A stretch of DNA of 64,000 nt from Eriocheir sinensis. Taxonomy: Eukaryota; Arthropoda; Malacostraca; Decapoda; Varunidae. The position numbers and the translations under genes were made by a program. The notes beneath the pieces were generated by a model. That model saw only the letters and a list, made by a program, of their open reading frames with translations, searched no databases and was not told where the DNA came from. Where the stretch lies: positions 14,534,709 to 14,598,708 of the forward strand of contig NC_066520.1 of the NCBI RefSeq assembly GCF_024679095.1. The letters are read 5' to 3'. Shown here one piece after another: positions 1 through 15,450 of this stretch. How positions within the stretch are numbered: the first letter of the stretch is position 1; every line of letters starts with the position of its first letter.

Positions 1-214
1 GATTTAGGAGGAGGAGGAGGAGGAGGAGGAGGAGGAGGAGGAAGGAGGAGACACGAAGGCATTATTATTATTTTTCGTTTTAACATGAGTCTGACTGAAA
101 TTATGTAATATATCTTTTGTTTTCTTGTTTTTCGTGTTGGTGTTTGGAGGTGTGGGCTGGTAGAGGTGTGGGGGGTGGGGTGGGGGAAGGGGGGTCATGG
201 ACGTGTGTGTGTGT

Positions 215-261
<47 letters not shown>

Positions 262-345
262 GGCGAGCCCCTAGAAAGAGATAAAATGGGGATAAAATCA
301 ACCACTACATACCAGCACAACAATCGCCATCACAATCTCCACCAC

Positions 346-389
<44 letters not shown>

Positions 390-523
390 CTATGATATAT
401 ACGTTTTACTTCCACGATTCTTTAATGCAATATAATAATACTAAAGAAAAAGAATAAATATAAAAAACGTAAAGAAATAGTAGAAAGCAATGCAAACCCG
501 ACACTGAAATCCATCATCATCAC

Positions 524-586
<63 letters not shown>

Positions 587-600
587 CATTATTTTTGTTA
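1..600. repeat. Microsatellite cluster (GGA, GT, GA, TTA)
   Basis: Four simple repeats occur in 600 bases. They are (GGA)n at about 7-50, (GT)n at 202-261 with one GTAT interruption, (GA)n at 349-382 and (TTA)n at about 524-594. The sequence between them is short and unique. No coding signal other than repeat translation is visible. Confidence 0.95.
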
Positions 601-1377
601 TTGTCACGCCTCGTCGCCCACACCCACAGCGCACGGACACAATGCATCAGGTGAAAGTGCGGCCACGCGGACCTGACCTGCGGGGGATCACAAGAGACAG
701 CGCAGGCATTCCTTTATCTCGCTCCCTCGTGTGACACTGTAATGACGTGTCTGGGTGATGGCAGAGCACATCTTACGGATATGGTGGGAGCGAAATATAT
801 ATCTTGTGATTCAAAAATAGAATGATGTAGAAAAAATCCTGCTCGTATGGATAAGAACGAAAGGCTGAGAAAATTAGTTCAAATAAAAAGCAACTGATAT
901 CATAAAACATAAAGAAAGAAAGGAACAACGCCCATTGGTGCAATCCATCAACTTAGTGTTACGCCACAATTGTTAGAGAAAATATATACTTGTAAAAGAC
1001 CAAAGAAAAGATGAAAAACAAAAACGAAAAGCAGTTCGTGATCGTTAGAAAATATAAATGCGGAGAAATAAACGAAAATTTTAATCTCATAGGATATAAC
1101 GATCAAACGTACAAATTATTCTATTGTAAAAATATAATAAACAAATCTTGATATCATGAGAGGGATCCGCCGCCTCTGCAGTAACAACAACATACAACGA
1201 CTGAGCAAATAATAAAAAAAGAGAAGCAACCGCAACACTCAGAAGCAAAAACACAATTATACGAAAGTGGTTGAGGAAGATGAGATAAGAACGTTAAAGG
1301 AAAATACGAAGAAAAAAAATTACCAAACAAATTTTAAGTGATATTAGAAGGAGAAAAACACAAGCGGTCTGTCTTTT
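600..1377. other. Unique non-coding stretch, nothing recognised
   Basis: The first 170 bases are moderately GC-rich. From about 780 onward the sequence is A-rich and AT-biased on the + strand. I see no long open frame, no tRNA fold and no transposon signature. Confidence 0.5.
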
Positions 1378-1466
1378 ACAACAACAACAACAACAACAAC
1401 AACACTCCTACATCCACAATACCTCTTCTGGAACAACAAAAAACGAGACATCAGCGACAAACAACG

Positions 1467-1519
<53 letters not shown>

Positions 1520-1580
1520 AACAACACTCCTACATCCACAATACCTCTTCTGGAACAACAAAAAACGAGACATCAGCGAC

Positions 1581-1665
<85 letters not shown>

Positions 1666-1862
1666 AACAACGACAACAACAACAACAACAACAACAACAG
1701 CAACAACAATAACAACGACAACAACAACAACAACAACACTCCTGCATCCACAATACCTCTTCTGGAACAACAAAAAACGAGACATCAGCGACAAACAACA
1801 GCAACAACAACAACAACAGCAACCTTTGCAGCAACAACAACAACAGCAACAACAACACCCAT
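1378..1862. repeat. (CAA)n array with a triplicated 62-66 bp module
   Basis: The array consists of CAA triplets with CAG and CGA variants. It is broken three times by the same non-repetitive segment of about 62-66 bp, at about 1403-1470, 1525-1590 and 1738-1800. Each copy begins CACTCCTRCATCCACAATAC and ends in GAGACATCAGCGACAAACAA. The copies differ by very few bases, while the CAA spacers differ greatly in length. The open frames across it (poly-Asn, Thr or Gln on +, poly-Leu, Val or Cys on -) are repeat translations. Confidence 0.93.
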
Positions 1863-2157
1863 GCAATACCTATAACAAGTAAGAAAGAAGAATAAAAAGA
1901 GAGAACCGCAAACCTTAGCAGCAGAAATTCATGTACAGAAAAAAAAAAGTTAAGGTGGGTGGAAGGAGAGCTTGAAAGGAATGAACGAAAAATAAAATAG
2001 AAATACAAACATACCTTAAATATTATGAGAAGGGAGGCAACACAACCCGTCAGTCCTGTAAAACAACAACAAAAATAATATAATAACAATAAGAACATGA
2101 ACAATAACAACAACACCTACAATGAAACAAAAATAAGGGAAGCAAAAAAAAAAATAT

Positions 2158-2227
2158 CACACACACACACACACACGCACGCACTCCCCCCCCTACCCCC
2201 CCCCACACACACATACCCTTCCCCTTC

Positions 2228-2272
<45 letters not shown>

Positions 2273-2330
2273 TCCCCCCCCCCCCACACACACACAAACA
2301 CCCCTCCCCCCCTCACACACACGCACTTAA
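2158..2330. repeat. (CA)n / poly-C compound repeat
   Basis: CA runs alternate with C7-C9 homopolymers and CTCTC spacers, in three loosely repeated CA-plus-C units. The preceding 1860-2157 is A-rich unique sequence with no gene seen. Confidence 0.93.
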
Positions 2331-3365
2331 GACCACACATCCGGAACCCAAACCCACAATTCCTTTCCTCTGCCTTTCGATAAGTTTGCCAAATTTGACG
2401 CGAGGAGGCAGACCTTCGCGTGATCCAATTACGTTACTCACTCTGCTAACCCGCCGCCGCCTCGCCCCTCACACACACAAAAAAAAAGAAAACCAGATAA
2501 AGAAAATCACGCGTTACAGAGCATCGCACTCACACATACCTGGCGGCTTTTACTCTCAATCAGATACAGGTAAACTAACTCACTCACTCTCACTCTCTTT
2601 TTTTCTCCTCTCTCTCATTCCGTATCAGTTTTAATAATGTGGATCAATACAAGGAATTTCAAAGACTATGAGTAAACATCTATCATAATCCCTTAACCTC
2701 ACTTCATTCTCTTTCATTCACTTCATAACCAGTACCTGCAAAACACCTCAGAAAAGAAGAAAAAAACAAAACCAACCCGTTCATAATCGTTATAAAATAA
2801 ACCTATAATCTATGTCTTTATTTCTGTCTCTCTTCCAATCTCTACCTCACCCGTTCTCTCTCTCACTCTTTCTATCTCGTGTTTGCCTTTCTACCTGCAT
2901 GGACTGGACTGGGCACTGGACTGGACTCGCCTGGGTTGGTCTGGTCCGGCCGGGTCTTTGCCCTAAACACTGGTCCGGGCCACGCCACGCTCAGGCCCTC
3001 CTCCTCTTCTCATCCACGTCTCCATTACCAACCCAGTGTTTAGCGGCAACGATTAAATCTAAACTCCTCCGACTGAGCCCCGTCATTTCGCCTCCTCCCC
3101 GCACCTCGCCGCCGCCCGGACCTCGCTGATATCTCTCTTATTCACACCTGCCAGCCACCTGTACACCCAAATTAACGCGGGGAAAAAACACGGCACAACT
3201 CAGGGAAGAAAGGAGCACTGACTGACCCCGACCACCACCACCACCATCACCACCACCTCCTCGACCACTAGCACCACCTTCACCACCACCTCCTTGTCGG
3301 TCTTTCCAAAGTGGTGTTACAGAATGACGTGATAGAATGGTGTTTTGAGGTGAATGAGACGTTGT
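2331..3365. other. Unique non-coding stretch with a short GGACTGG patch
   Basis: No gene is recognised. About 2898-2935 contains several close GGACTGG/GCACTGG copies, followed by a GC-rich segment (about 2940-3125) and a (CCA)n-like patch at about 3230-3290. The longest open frame here is 105 codons with no recognisable domain, and I do not treat it as a gene. Confidence 0.45.
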
Positions 3366-3440
<75 letters not shown>

Positions 3441-3563
3441 GGGGGGTAGGGGACGAAGGGGTAAGGAGGGGGGGGCTCAAGTGACGAGGAAATGAAGGAA
3501 AATTACCCGCGGTGGAAGAGGAGGCGATCCGGTGGAATTCCGATCCAGTTTCCTTATATATAC

Positions 3564-3597
<34 letters not shown>

Positions 3598-4145
3598 GGT
3601 AATTGTGCCGTTTTCAAGGGATACTATTTTATTTTTTTGCTCATCCTCTGGTCTTTTCTTTTTTTACGAGACACACGCAAGCTGTTATCAAAACCTTATC
3701 TACCTCTTCCTCCTCCTCCTCCTCCTCCTCCTCTCGTAACTACTTCCTCTTCAGTGCCTGGGGAATGACAATAATGGGAGACGATAAACTTGGAAATAAT
3801 GATAAAAATTAGAGGAGAAAGAGATCGCTTGTGGTAATGACAATTGTAGAGGATGAGGAAGGAAGAAGGAAGGGAGAGAGAAAGAGAAAGGGAGTGAATG
3901 AATGTAAGGAGGGACGAGGAGGGATGGGAAGACGATGGTGAGGAGGAGGAAACGGAGGAGGAGGAAGAGAGGGAGGTAATGTAGCTTAATGGGGTGGCAG
4001 GGAATGGGTGTTACGGTGATATAGGTATAGAGGTGTTGAGGAAGATTGGGTCGTTAACGGGAAAGGTAAAGAGTGGAGATAGATACGTGTCTTTGTTCTT
4101 GGGCGGATGATGATGATGATATGATGATGATGATGATGATAAGTT
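3366..4145. repeat. Microsatellite cluster (GA, GT, TCC, GAT)
   Basis: The cluster contains (GA)n at about 3371-3445 ending in G runs, (GT)n at 3567-3596, (TCC)n at about 3706-3733, purine-rich GGA-type sequence at 3840-3980 and (GAT)n at about 4107-4141. No coding sequence is supported. Confidence 0.92.
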
Positions 4146-4199
4146 TGTTGTTTGTAAATGATCACTTTTTTGTTTTTGTTTTTGTTGTTTTGTTGTCTG

Positions 4200-4880
<681 letters not shown>

Positions 4881-5114
4881 TGTCTATGTTTGTTTTCCTT
4901 ACTGTCCCCTTCTCGTGCCTGCCTCTCTTAATTCTTTCACATTTTTTATAAGAGGTCTTGTCTATATGGCCTTTCTCTCGTCCACGTATCTATGTAATGA
5001 TGATGTATGTCTCAATGGCTCTCTGTAATTACCTGCGGCTCTTCATGGCTTCTCTAAATAGTTGTTGCGACGTTTATGACGCCGTTTAAATGTCAAAGTA
5101 ATGAGCTATACAAT

Positions 5115-5720
5115 ACATGACATCATACCTGCTACCTACCTGCCTACCTACCTATTGTACCAGCCTACCTACCTGAAATATACGTCACTCTTATTGTAAT
5201 TATTTCCTTTCCACTTTTCTAACTCATAACTCTAACTTTCTTACTCATTCCTTACATGATACACATAGAACGGTAAATAAATAAATAGATAAATAAAGAA
5301 GCATATTACCTACCTACCTATTGTACAAGCCTACCTACCTGCCTATCCACTTGCCGACGTACGTGTTTACCTGGCTAGAAGGATGACAGGTGTGGGTTTA
5401 TTACTACTTTCACGCCACACAATTACACAACCACGTAATCGTCTCTACGTGTACTGATCCCCAGGTGTATTTTCTTACCTGTGTTGTTGGGGCAGTGGTA
5501 AAGTGAAGTAAAGTCTTATATTTTGTCTTATTTTGGGGGAAGGGGGTTAGAATCGACGAGTGTTCTTTGCCGGCACTGAAATATACGTCATTCTTAGTGT
5601 AATTATTTTATCTCCACTTTTCTAACTCGTAACTCTAACTTTCTTACTCATTCCTTACGTGATACACCCTAAAAAACGGTAAATAAATAAATAGATAAAT
5701 GAATAATCAAACACAAACAC
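5115..5720. repeat. Locally duplicated 120-130 bp segment plus CCTA repeats
   Basis: A segment beginning TGAAATATACGTCA and ending in AACGGTAAATAAATAAATAG occurs at about 5172-5296 and again, diverged by a few substitutions and indels, at about 5576-5705. A CTACCTACCTATTGTAC phrase is also duplicated, at about 5142-5172 and 5310-5340. The sequence between is unique. No gene is seen. Confidence 0.85.
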
Positions 5721-6169
5721 ATCTAATTATCCAAGTCATGCCAATCTTCAACCACCAATGTCTTCCTCACAACACTCACACTTGTCTTCCGTAACTCATC
5801 CCTGGACATGCTTTCTTTTCTTCCCTGCACCCTTTTTGTCGCTCAGCCCCGCTCAGTGAACCTCTCCTCCCGCACCAACTTCGCTTCCTGTTGTACTCCT
5901 GCCACTCATGTCTCCCCTCGCCTTTTTATACCCTTTACGATGACCATTACTCCTTTGCCGCCTGTCACCCCCTTCCCGTCGCTGCAATGGGTTCATCCTA
6001 CACACTATCACAGGCCGTCACCGCCTCACCATTACTATTACTCGTACAAACCCGGCCTGACCATACCTATCACCACCACCATCACCGCCGCTATCAAGGC
6101 CTCAGCACTCCAGCCACGCCCTCACTCCTGCCTCCGCTGTTGTCTCTGAATCCACACCCGTCACCGGAC

Positions 6170-6207
<38 letters not shown>

Positions 6208-6430
6208 GCCAGCCAGATATACCCAACACCCCTCTTTAGTACACGCACTATCTTCATCATCCCTCCTCCTACACCTCTTCTTATAGCTCCTCCTCCCCTT
6301 CTTCTCACTCTCTCAACACCACCGCCTCCTTCCTCTGCCCTTCTTCCTCCTCCTCCTACCACCAAGGACCGACGGAGCCCCAGCGGAAGCCACGGCCGGC
6401 CCAGACATCCCCGGGGGTAATTTATACTGT
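5721..6430. other. Pyrimidine-rich non-coding stretch with (CA)n
   Basis: The sequence is C/T-rich with scattered CACC triplets and a (CA)n tract at about 6172-6205. The open frames of 113 and 131 codons are Pro/Ser/His-rich low-complexity translations without a domain, so they are not called. Confidence 0.5.
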
Positions 6431-6850
6431 CATAAAAGGAATATATCGACTCCCTCGCTCTCACTCCAACAGGCGCAGGAGAAGGCGACCCCCACTCATC
6501 GGCGACAAATTTGCCACATTACCTCATAAAATTACGCGTCTATTTAGCACTTAATCACGGACAAGAGGGTCGTGGGGCGGTGGGAGTGTCTCTAATTATT
6601 CCGGCCCTTACGAGGTGTGGTCTTAAGGGTGATGATCGCTCGTTCCTCCGTCGATATCAAGCTCCCGTCGCCGCTGCAGCCCAGTTTGTTTGAATTGTCC
6701 GCGGAAAGCCATAGAGTCACATCCCTTACGCGGCGCCGTGGGTTGGTCTGGCCCTTGGAGCACCGCGGGTTAAGGCCTGATGTGGCGGTGGTTAGTTGCC
6801 CGGGATGTGGCGCAGGTGTGACGTTTCTGAGGTGCAAGGTAATGAGGGGT
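6431..6850. other. GC-moderate unique island
   Basis: About 420 bases of ordinary complexity lie between low-complexity blocks. No open frame with a recognisable domain is present. It could be conserved non-coding DNA or an untranslated exon, but the sequence alone cannot decide. Confidence 0.3.
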
Positions 6851-6854
6851 TCTG

Positions 6855-7068
6855 TTGTCTTCTGTCCCTCCCTCCCTCCCTCTCTCCCTTCCTCCCTGCC
6901 ACCCTTCCTCTTCCTCTCTGCTTCCCTCCCTTCCGAGCTGGGTCTGTCTACTCCTGCCTCTCCCTTCCTCCATCCCTCTCCGCCTCCCGCTCCCCTTCTC
7001 TTCACTCTCATCCTCTCCTCCCCTTTTCACCATATCACTTCCATGGTCATGATACGGTTGGGTATACC

Positions 7069-7123
<55 letters not shown>

Positions 7124-7219
7124 AGCGCGCGCACAAACACGCTTCTATCTTTCTGCCTCCCAATCACGTCACATCGACTAATTTATTGCAAGTTAATCGT
7201 GTTTATCAGAGAGGTGGAT

Positions 7220-7260
<41 letters not shown>

Positions 7261-7290
7261 GCTACTGCTACTACTACGACTGTGACTGGT
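6855..7290. repeat. Pyrimidine tract, (CT)n and (CTA)n
   Basis: CCTCCCT-type pyrimidine sequence at 6866-7025 is followed by (CT)n at about 7070-7122 and (CTA)n at about 7218-7276. The open frames of 222 and 264 codons across this block are translations of these repeats. Confidence 0.92.
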
Positions 7291-7299
7291 AAAAGGAAG

Positions 7300-8560
7300 A
7301 ACACGGGAGGAGAAATAGTTGTCCCCTGTGGTATGTTGATAGTGGCGTGTGTGTGCGTGTTTTTTATAATTTATTTACTGATTTTTTTTGTGTGTGTTGT
7401 CTTATGGAGCTCAGATTTCATTTTCCATCTTTATTGTTATTGTGAGTTTATTTTACCTTTCACTAAACTCTTTGTGAGCATCGGTACCTGTAGGTGTGGC
7501 CGCGGCAATAAGGAAATAAATGGCAAATGGCATAAATATTTAAATTTACGTTCTCTTCCCAGAATTTTAGCAATAACTCTGTATATTTAACGAGAACAAT
7601 AAACATTTTCCATTACTATTACTAGCACACCAAATTGATTTAATAGCCAAACAGATGTTTTTTACAATTGGTAGAATAAATGTTCATATCGTAATTAATA
7701 TTTATAAACCCAGACTATCACTATTTCTTCTATGCAGTGTCACGGTTACGAGGAACAGATCAGATAATACTACTATCAACTTACTTTACGGTTGCTTTAA
7801 TTTGGTTCACTAAGATTAACGTAACACCTTAGATTCCGCCGCCATACCATACTTCAAAAATCACTACATATTGAAGATCCCTGTTTGCTGTCAACTTGAA
7901 AAGGCAAAGACACGCCCATTTCCTATCATACCTATCTATAATGGAAGCATACATATCATAGCGATGGCAGGAAATGTGCTGGCAAAATGATCTCTTATTT
8001 CCAAGAGATTCTGCTGGGAGCTAATTGGTATATTCATTGGTATAATCTGCTGGCAAGTTATTGGCATATCAAAATTAAATTGTGAATAATACTGAATCAC
8101 TGCATATACATGAGGATCGATATTTGCTATAGGTACTTTAAATGTAGGTGTCCAAACAGGGGTGACTGCGAAAATATCAAAGAATGTCTATAATTTTACG
8201 TATCTTGTACCATTCATCACGCAAATGACACCTGTATGCAGGGTTATCAAATTATCGTACTCAGCCACTCAGCACATCGTATTTCCTGGTTTCTGACTCA
8301 CTGCTATCGCAAACAAACACCAAGAAGTAATGCTTTTAACGATAACTTTAACTGGAATCTCGTTATGTATGTGGGGAGGAAAGTTTCGAGCCCTGGAACT
8401 GATAAATGCGATGTTTTGAGTACGATAATTTGGGAACGCTGCCTGTATGTCAAAAATATTGTACAGGATCGCCCATGAAAGTCCAGTAAGGGAAGCTGTA
8501 CACACATTATCGTACACTGGCAATTATCTCCTTACTGTTGAACCTTCTATTATTAAGGGA
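7300..8560. other. AT-rich island free of microsatellites
   Basis: About 1.26 kb carries no simple repeat, which is exceptional in this window. Short phrases recur inside it, such as GCTGGCAA and TTGGTATA near 7979-8056. Open frames do not exceed about 80-85 codons and I recognise no protein. It may be a decayed transposon or single-copy intergenic DNA. Confidence 0.4.
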
Positions 8561-8639
8561 AATTTGGGTGTATTATTTATAGGTGTAGTTTGTCCTTTAT
8601 TCTTCTTTTCTTTCTTTGTTTTTCTCTTGGTCACTTCCA

Positions 8640-9050
8640 AAACAAAAAACCTATACCACGATTTAAATATACTCCTTCTCCTCTCCCTCTCCTCATCTTC
8701 TTTCTTCCTCTTCCTCTTTCTTTCTTTCTTCTTTTCCTTCTTCATTTCATCTCCTCTTCCTCTCCTCATCTTCTTTCTCTTCCTCTTCCTCTTACCCTTT
8801 CTTTCTTTCTTCTTTTCCTTCTTCCTTTCATCTCCTTTCCCTTTCCTGGCGTCTGGCTCCCACATCTCATTTTCATAATTTACTTCTACTTCCTTCCTTC
8901 CTTCCTTCATCTCCTCCCTTCTTCAGACCCTCACAAACCCTCTACCCCTGTACATCCTCTCCCCCTCCTCCTCCTCCTCCTCCTCCTCCTCCTTCTCCTC
9001 CTCTTCCTCCTCCTCCTCCTCCTCCTTCTCCTCCTCCTCCCCAAGAAGAG
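8640..9050. repeat. Pyrimidine-rich tandem repeat and (CTC)n
   Basis: A unit of about 75-80 bp built from CTCTCCTCATCTTCTTTC and TTTCTTTCTTCTTTTCCTTC is repeated at about 8690-8765 and 8765-8840. (TCC)n with CTTC interruptions follows at about 8960-9040. The Phe/Leu/Ser-rich and Lys/Arg/Glu-rich frames on the two strands are translations of this repeat. Confidence 0.88.
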
Positions 9051-9169
9051 GCAATAATGGCCATGTTTGGACTCACATGAAGACCGACAGACCGACAGGC
9101 GGACAGACCAAGGCGGCGCTGGTCACTCCAGGGCGGCCCCGACACACAGCCAGCGGGACCAAGACAAAC

Positions 9170-9249
9170 AGTGCGCACACACATACGCACACACACGCAC
9201 ACAAACGCCGCGACGCACACACAAAGGATGAGATGACTGCCGCTGACGT

Positions 9250-9293
<44 letters not shown>

Positions 9294-9380
9294 TCTCATA
9301 TCTCTTTTTTTTCATTTTCCCCCAAAATTGCGAGATGTAGGAAAATGCACTTGTGTACTTAGCATGGAACAAGTATACTA

Positions 9381-9429
<49 letters not shown>

Positions 9430-9430
9430 C
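9170..9430. repeat. (CA)n and (GT)n tracts
   Basis: Interrupted CA repeats occur at about 9176-9225, a pure (CA)n at about 9250-9289 and (GT)n at about 9381-9427. The unique sequence from 9060 to 9170 is GC-rich and has no recognised gene. Confidence 0.93.
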
Positions 9431-10185
9431 ACCTGGTGTGGGCCGAGACAGGTAAATTTATATGCCATGAATTTTTCCTTAGTTAACATTTTCTCTTCCT
9501 TTTTCCTTTATGATTTTTACTCGTTTTTTTGTTCCCTCATGTATGTTTGTGGCTTTTGACTATTATACATTATTTTTTATTACTTGTACAGAACACGTCA
9601 AAAAACCCAGGACACTGACATCATTCCGGTCAACAAACGCATATTTCTCCTTTATGAATTGAAATATATATTACTCTTTTCCGTTTTCTTGGTGTTACGG
9701 TGTATGGCTGTCACCTCTAATTTTGCCAACACCGCCCCAAACGACAACTTCCTTCATTCAGTCACTTATATCTTTGCTTTTATCGACTTTGAAAGCGTTA
9801 GTAAACCCTTGAAAGTGTTTAGAGTTTATGATCATACTTCCTTTCTTATATTTCTGTTCATGCATCTATTTACCTGTCTATCTATCTATCTATCTATTCT
9901 TATAAAGCTCGTATGACATAACCTCGTGCTTTTGAGTTAGGTTTATGGTAAGAGAATGATGCGAGAGGTAGTTGTAGTAGTAATGTTTGTAGTTGGTATT
10001 GTAGTTGTAGTAATAGTAGTAGCAGCAGTGGTAGCAGTGTTAGTATTATTAGCAGCACCGACACCAGTAATTACCGCCAATGAAAACAAATATTACGCGG
10101 CATCCATCACAATTCTGTTTAGCGAGGAAAAATAGTAAGCAAAATAATTTCATACTTCGCTGGTTCTCCTCATATGCCCCCCTCC
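9431..10185. other. Unique AT-rich stretch
   Basis: One 110-codon open frame (9584-9916) has no recognisable domain, and its codon use looks like AT-rich background. A short (CTAT)n lies at about 9874-9896 and GTA-type triplets at about 9975-10060. No gene is called. Confidence 0.4.
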
Positions 10186-10189
10186 TTCT

Positions 10190-10436
<247 letters not shown>

Positions 10437-10986
10437 GCCCATTGAGAGAGACTTATATATCCTTTGTGGACTCTATCGTGTAACTTTTCCTTTATTTTCT
10501 TATTCTCTTTCATTAATCTCAAATTCCAATACCTTTATACCTTTTTTATCTATTTTCTACTAACCTCTAATCATGCTTTATTTTCTGAACGTGTTTTTCT
10601 ACTTACGAATCTCCATAAAAACATCGGTGTCTCGAATACTCAGGTGCGTTACGATGTTTTACCTGTCCATCTCTTTAATATAATAACTCCACTTACTTAA
10701 AACTGTTTGTGGCAGGTGAGAGTCTGACAGCATTCGATAATAACTCTGATGGATGAACACTTCTATAATATTTCTGGCGCGGTAAAGTCTCTCCCTCTCT
10801 CCCTCTCTCCGTCTCTTCTCCTCCCTTTTTTCCGTTCTTCCAGTCGAGCAGAAACAACTAGGAACGGACCAGGACGAGCAGCGCCACCTAATAATATTCC
10901 CGAAAAAATGGAGAGAAGAAAATCATAGTGCGTCTTTTATTTTGAAACTCATCCACGCGTGAAATGCCAAGGACGGGGATTTTTCT

Positions 10987-11179
<193 letters not shown>

Positions 11180-11530
11180 TTATGATATAGCCATTTATTC
11201 CACTAGACTTAACGCAGTTCAGCAATCACCTCAAATAAATTATAAAAAAGTACCCAAACATCTAAAAAGTATTTCATAACGTAAACCACCAATAAAAATT
11301 ACCACAAACTCATATTCTCACACCTTTTATTTCCACCATTCTATCTATAAATATCATTCCTTTCACTCACCCAAGGCTTCATTTACTTTTCCCTTTTATT
11401 TTTACGGTTTACTTCATTTTTCTCTTCCGGCCAAGTGGACAAATTCACGTTCATTCTCGTTAATATATTCGCAACAACTCAACTCTTTACCAACACCTAA
11501 CATAGAATTTCCATTTCATCTGTATACACG
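11180..11530. other. AT-rich unique spacer
   Basis: About 350 bases of unique AT-rich DNA. No gene, RNA or transposon signature was recognised. Confidence 0.45.
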
Positions 11531-11539
11531 AGGGGTAGA

Positions 11540-11830
11540 TGGCCGTGTTGGTAATAGTGATGATGTTGGTGCAGGTTTCAGTGTTGGTGTTAGTGGTGGT
11601 GTTGATGCAGGTATAAGTGTTGGTGTTGGTGTTAGTGTTGGAAGAAGTGTCGGTATTAGTAGTGGTGGTGGTGTTGGTAGTAATATTGTTGGTATCGGTG
11701 TTGGTATTAGTAGTGGTGGTGGTGGTATTAGTATTAGTGTTGGTATTGGTATTGGTATTAGTGTAAGCGTCAGTGTTAGTATTAGTGTTAGTGTTGGTAA
11801 TAGTGCTACTGGTGGTGGTGGTGGTAGGAA
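11540..11830. repeat. Imperfect GTTGGT/GTTAGT triplet minisatellite
   Basis: About 290 bases are built from GTN triplets (GTT, GGT, GTA, AGT) in shuffled order, with recurring phrases such as GTGTTGGTGTTAGTG. It is strongly G/T-biased on the + strand. No coding evidence is seen. Confidence 0.85.
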
Positions 11831-11834
11831 TGTT

Positions 11835-12440
11835 TGGGAGGTGGCTGAAGAAGATAGACTACAAAAGAAAGTTCAGACAGAAATAGCAAGAAAAGAAGAG
11901 GATTTTGAACAGAAAATAATGATTAATGAGTGAATGAACATAAGAGGAAAGAGATACAATTGAAAAGAAGAAAACTGAAACCTGAAGGATGGAGAAAATA
12001 GATAAGAAAAAGAAAGATGAGGAAAAAGAAATGACTAAAAGAAAATAAACCAGAAGAGTATGAAGAGAAAGCAAGGATTGAAAAGTGAATAAAAGAAGAC
12101 CAGAGAGAAAACAATGGAACCTGAAATATAAAAGAGGCAACAAAAAGAAAGATAAAGAATGAATGAGAGTAGAAAACAAAAAGATGTGAGAGAAAGAATG
12201 AGAGTAAAAGACAAAACTACAAAGAGAACGAGAGAATGAAAGATGAGGGACAGGTAATGGGGGCTGAAGATGGAGTGGCTGGCTGAAGGAGGAAGAAACA
12301 CGGTCATTCCTCTCGTCTGAATGTAAAGTGGAAGATTGAGGATAATTATGGAGAAGGTGGGAGCCATTACGTGCGAGGCATACCTGTGTGAGTGGAGGCA
12401 GGTAATTAACTAATGGGTAATTAAGTGTGCTTGTGTGTAC
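11835..12440. other. Purine-rich unique stretch
   Basis: The + strand is dominated by A and G (GAAAGA, GAGAGA phrases), giving Phe/Leu/Ser-rich frames on the minus strand. I see no protein domain and no gene. Confidence 0.4.
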
Positions 12441-12452
12441 CTGACGACATAA

Positions 12453-14580
<2,128 letters not shown>

Positions 14581-14719
14581 CTCAGTGAAAGTAAAAACGG
14601 GCGGGCAATAAGAAAGAAAAAAAAGAAATCAAGCAAGGAATGAAGGAGGCGAGGGGAGGAGGAGGGGTGGAGGGGGGGCAAGGGTTGGGCAGCCCCTTAA
14701 TATGGTGAAGGTGATGGTG

Positions 14720-15450
14720 AGTCGTGCTGGGCGTCTCTCCTCACCATTCTCCCTCCATTCCTCCTCCTTTCCTCCATTCCTCCATCCTCTGCCTTCTCTC
14801 TAGTTTTCCTTTCCTCTCCCTTCCTTCCATTCCACTCCTCTCGTCTTTCTCCTTTCTTTCCTCCATCTCTCCTTCCTCTTCCTCCCTCCGTCTCTATAGT
14901 CCTCCTTTCCTCCATTCCTTCTTCCCTCTCCTTCCTCCTCTCTGGTCCTCTTTTCCTCCATCCCTCCTTCCTCTTCCTCCCTCCTTCTCTTCAGTTATCC
15001 GTTCTTCCACTAATGTTCTGTTTATTTACCTTCGTCTGGGTCATTAATATTAGCGACTTTTTTTTCTTTTTTTCCTTCTATTTATTCTATTCTGTTTTTC
15101 TTTTTTTGTCGTGTTCTTTCTCTTTTCCCCTTGACTAATTATTTTCCCTCCCCTCTGCGGCCCTCTTCTTCTCCTTTTCTTCTTCCCGTTTTCCTTCCTT
15201 ACTCCCATTCATCATTATTTCCTCTCCTCATTATGACCTCGTTTTCTGTTTCACACTTCTCTTTTTCAATTTTCTTCCTCACTATTCGTTCTCTTTCTCT
15301 TCCCTTTCTCCGTATTAATTTTCTCATTGTGCTCCTGAACTTCTTAACTTCTTCTCATCTTCTGTCTTTGGGGGATCTTCTTTATTTCTCCTTTCTAGCT
15401 TAATTCTTACACTTTATTCCTTTTCATTTCCTTTTTCTCCTCCTCCTTCT
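14720..15450. repeat. Pyrimidine-rich low-complexity block
   Basis: CCTCC, TTCC and CTTC phrases dominate the + strand, with imperfect duplications of TCCTCCATCCCTCCTTCC-like segments. The 14580-14720 lead-in is purine-rich. The Leu/Ser/Pro-rich frames are low-complexity translations. Confidence 0.7.

Noticed and set aside
1403..1800. Regularly spaced repeats with spacers, considered as a CRISPR-like array
   Set aside because: The conserved parts are 62-66 bp and the spacers are CAA microsatellite of unequal length; eukaryotic context. Not a CRISPR array.
5142..5340. CCTA-type repeats considered as telomere-like sequence
   Set aside because: The arthropod telomere unit is TTAGG/CCTAA; here the motif is CTAC/CCTA tetranucleotide and short, so it is an ordinary microsatellite.
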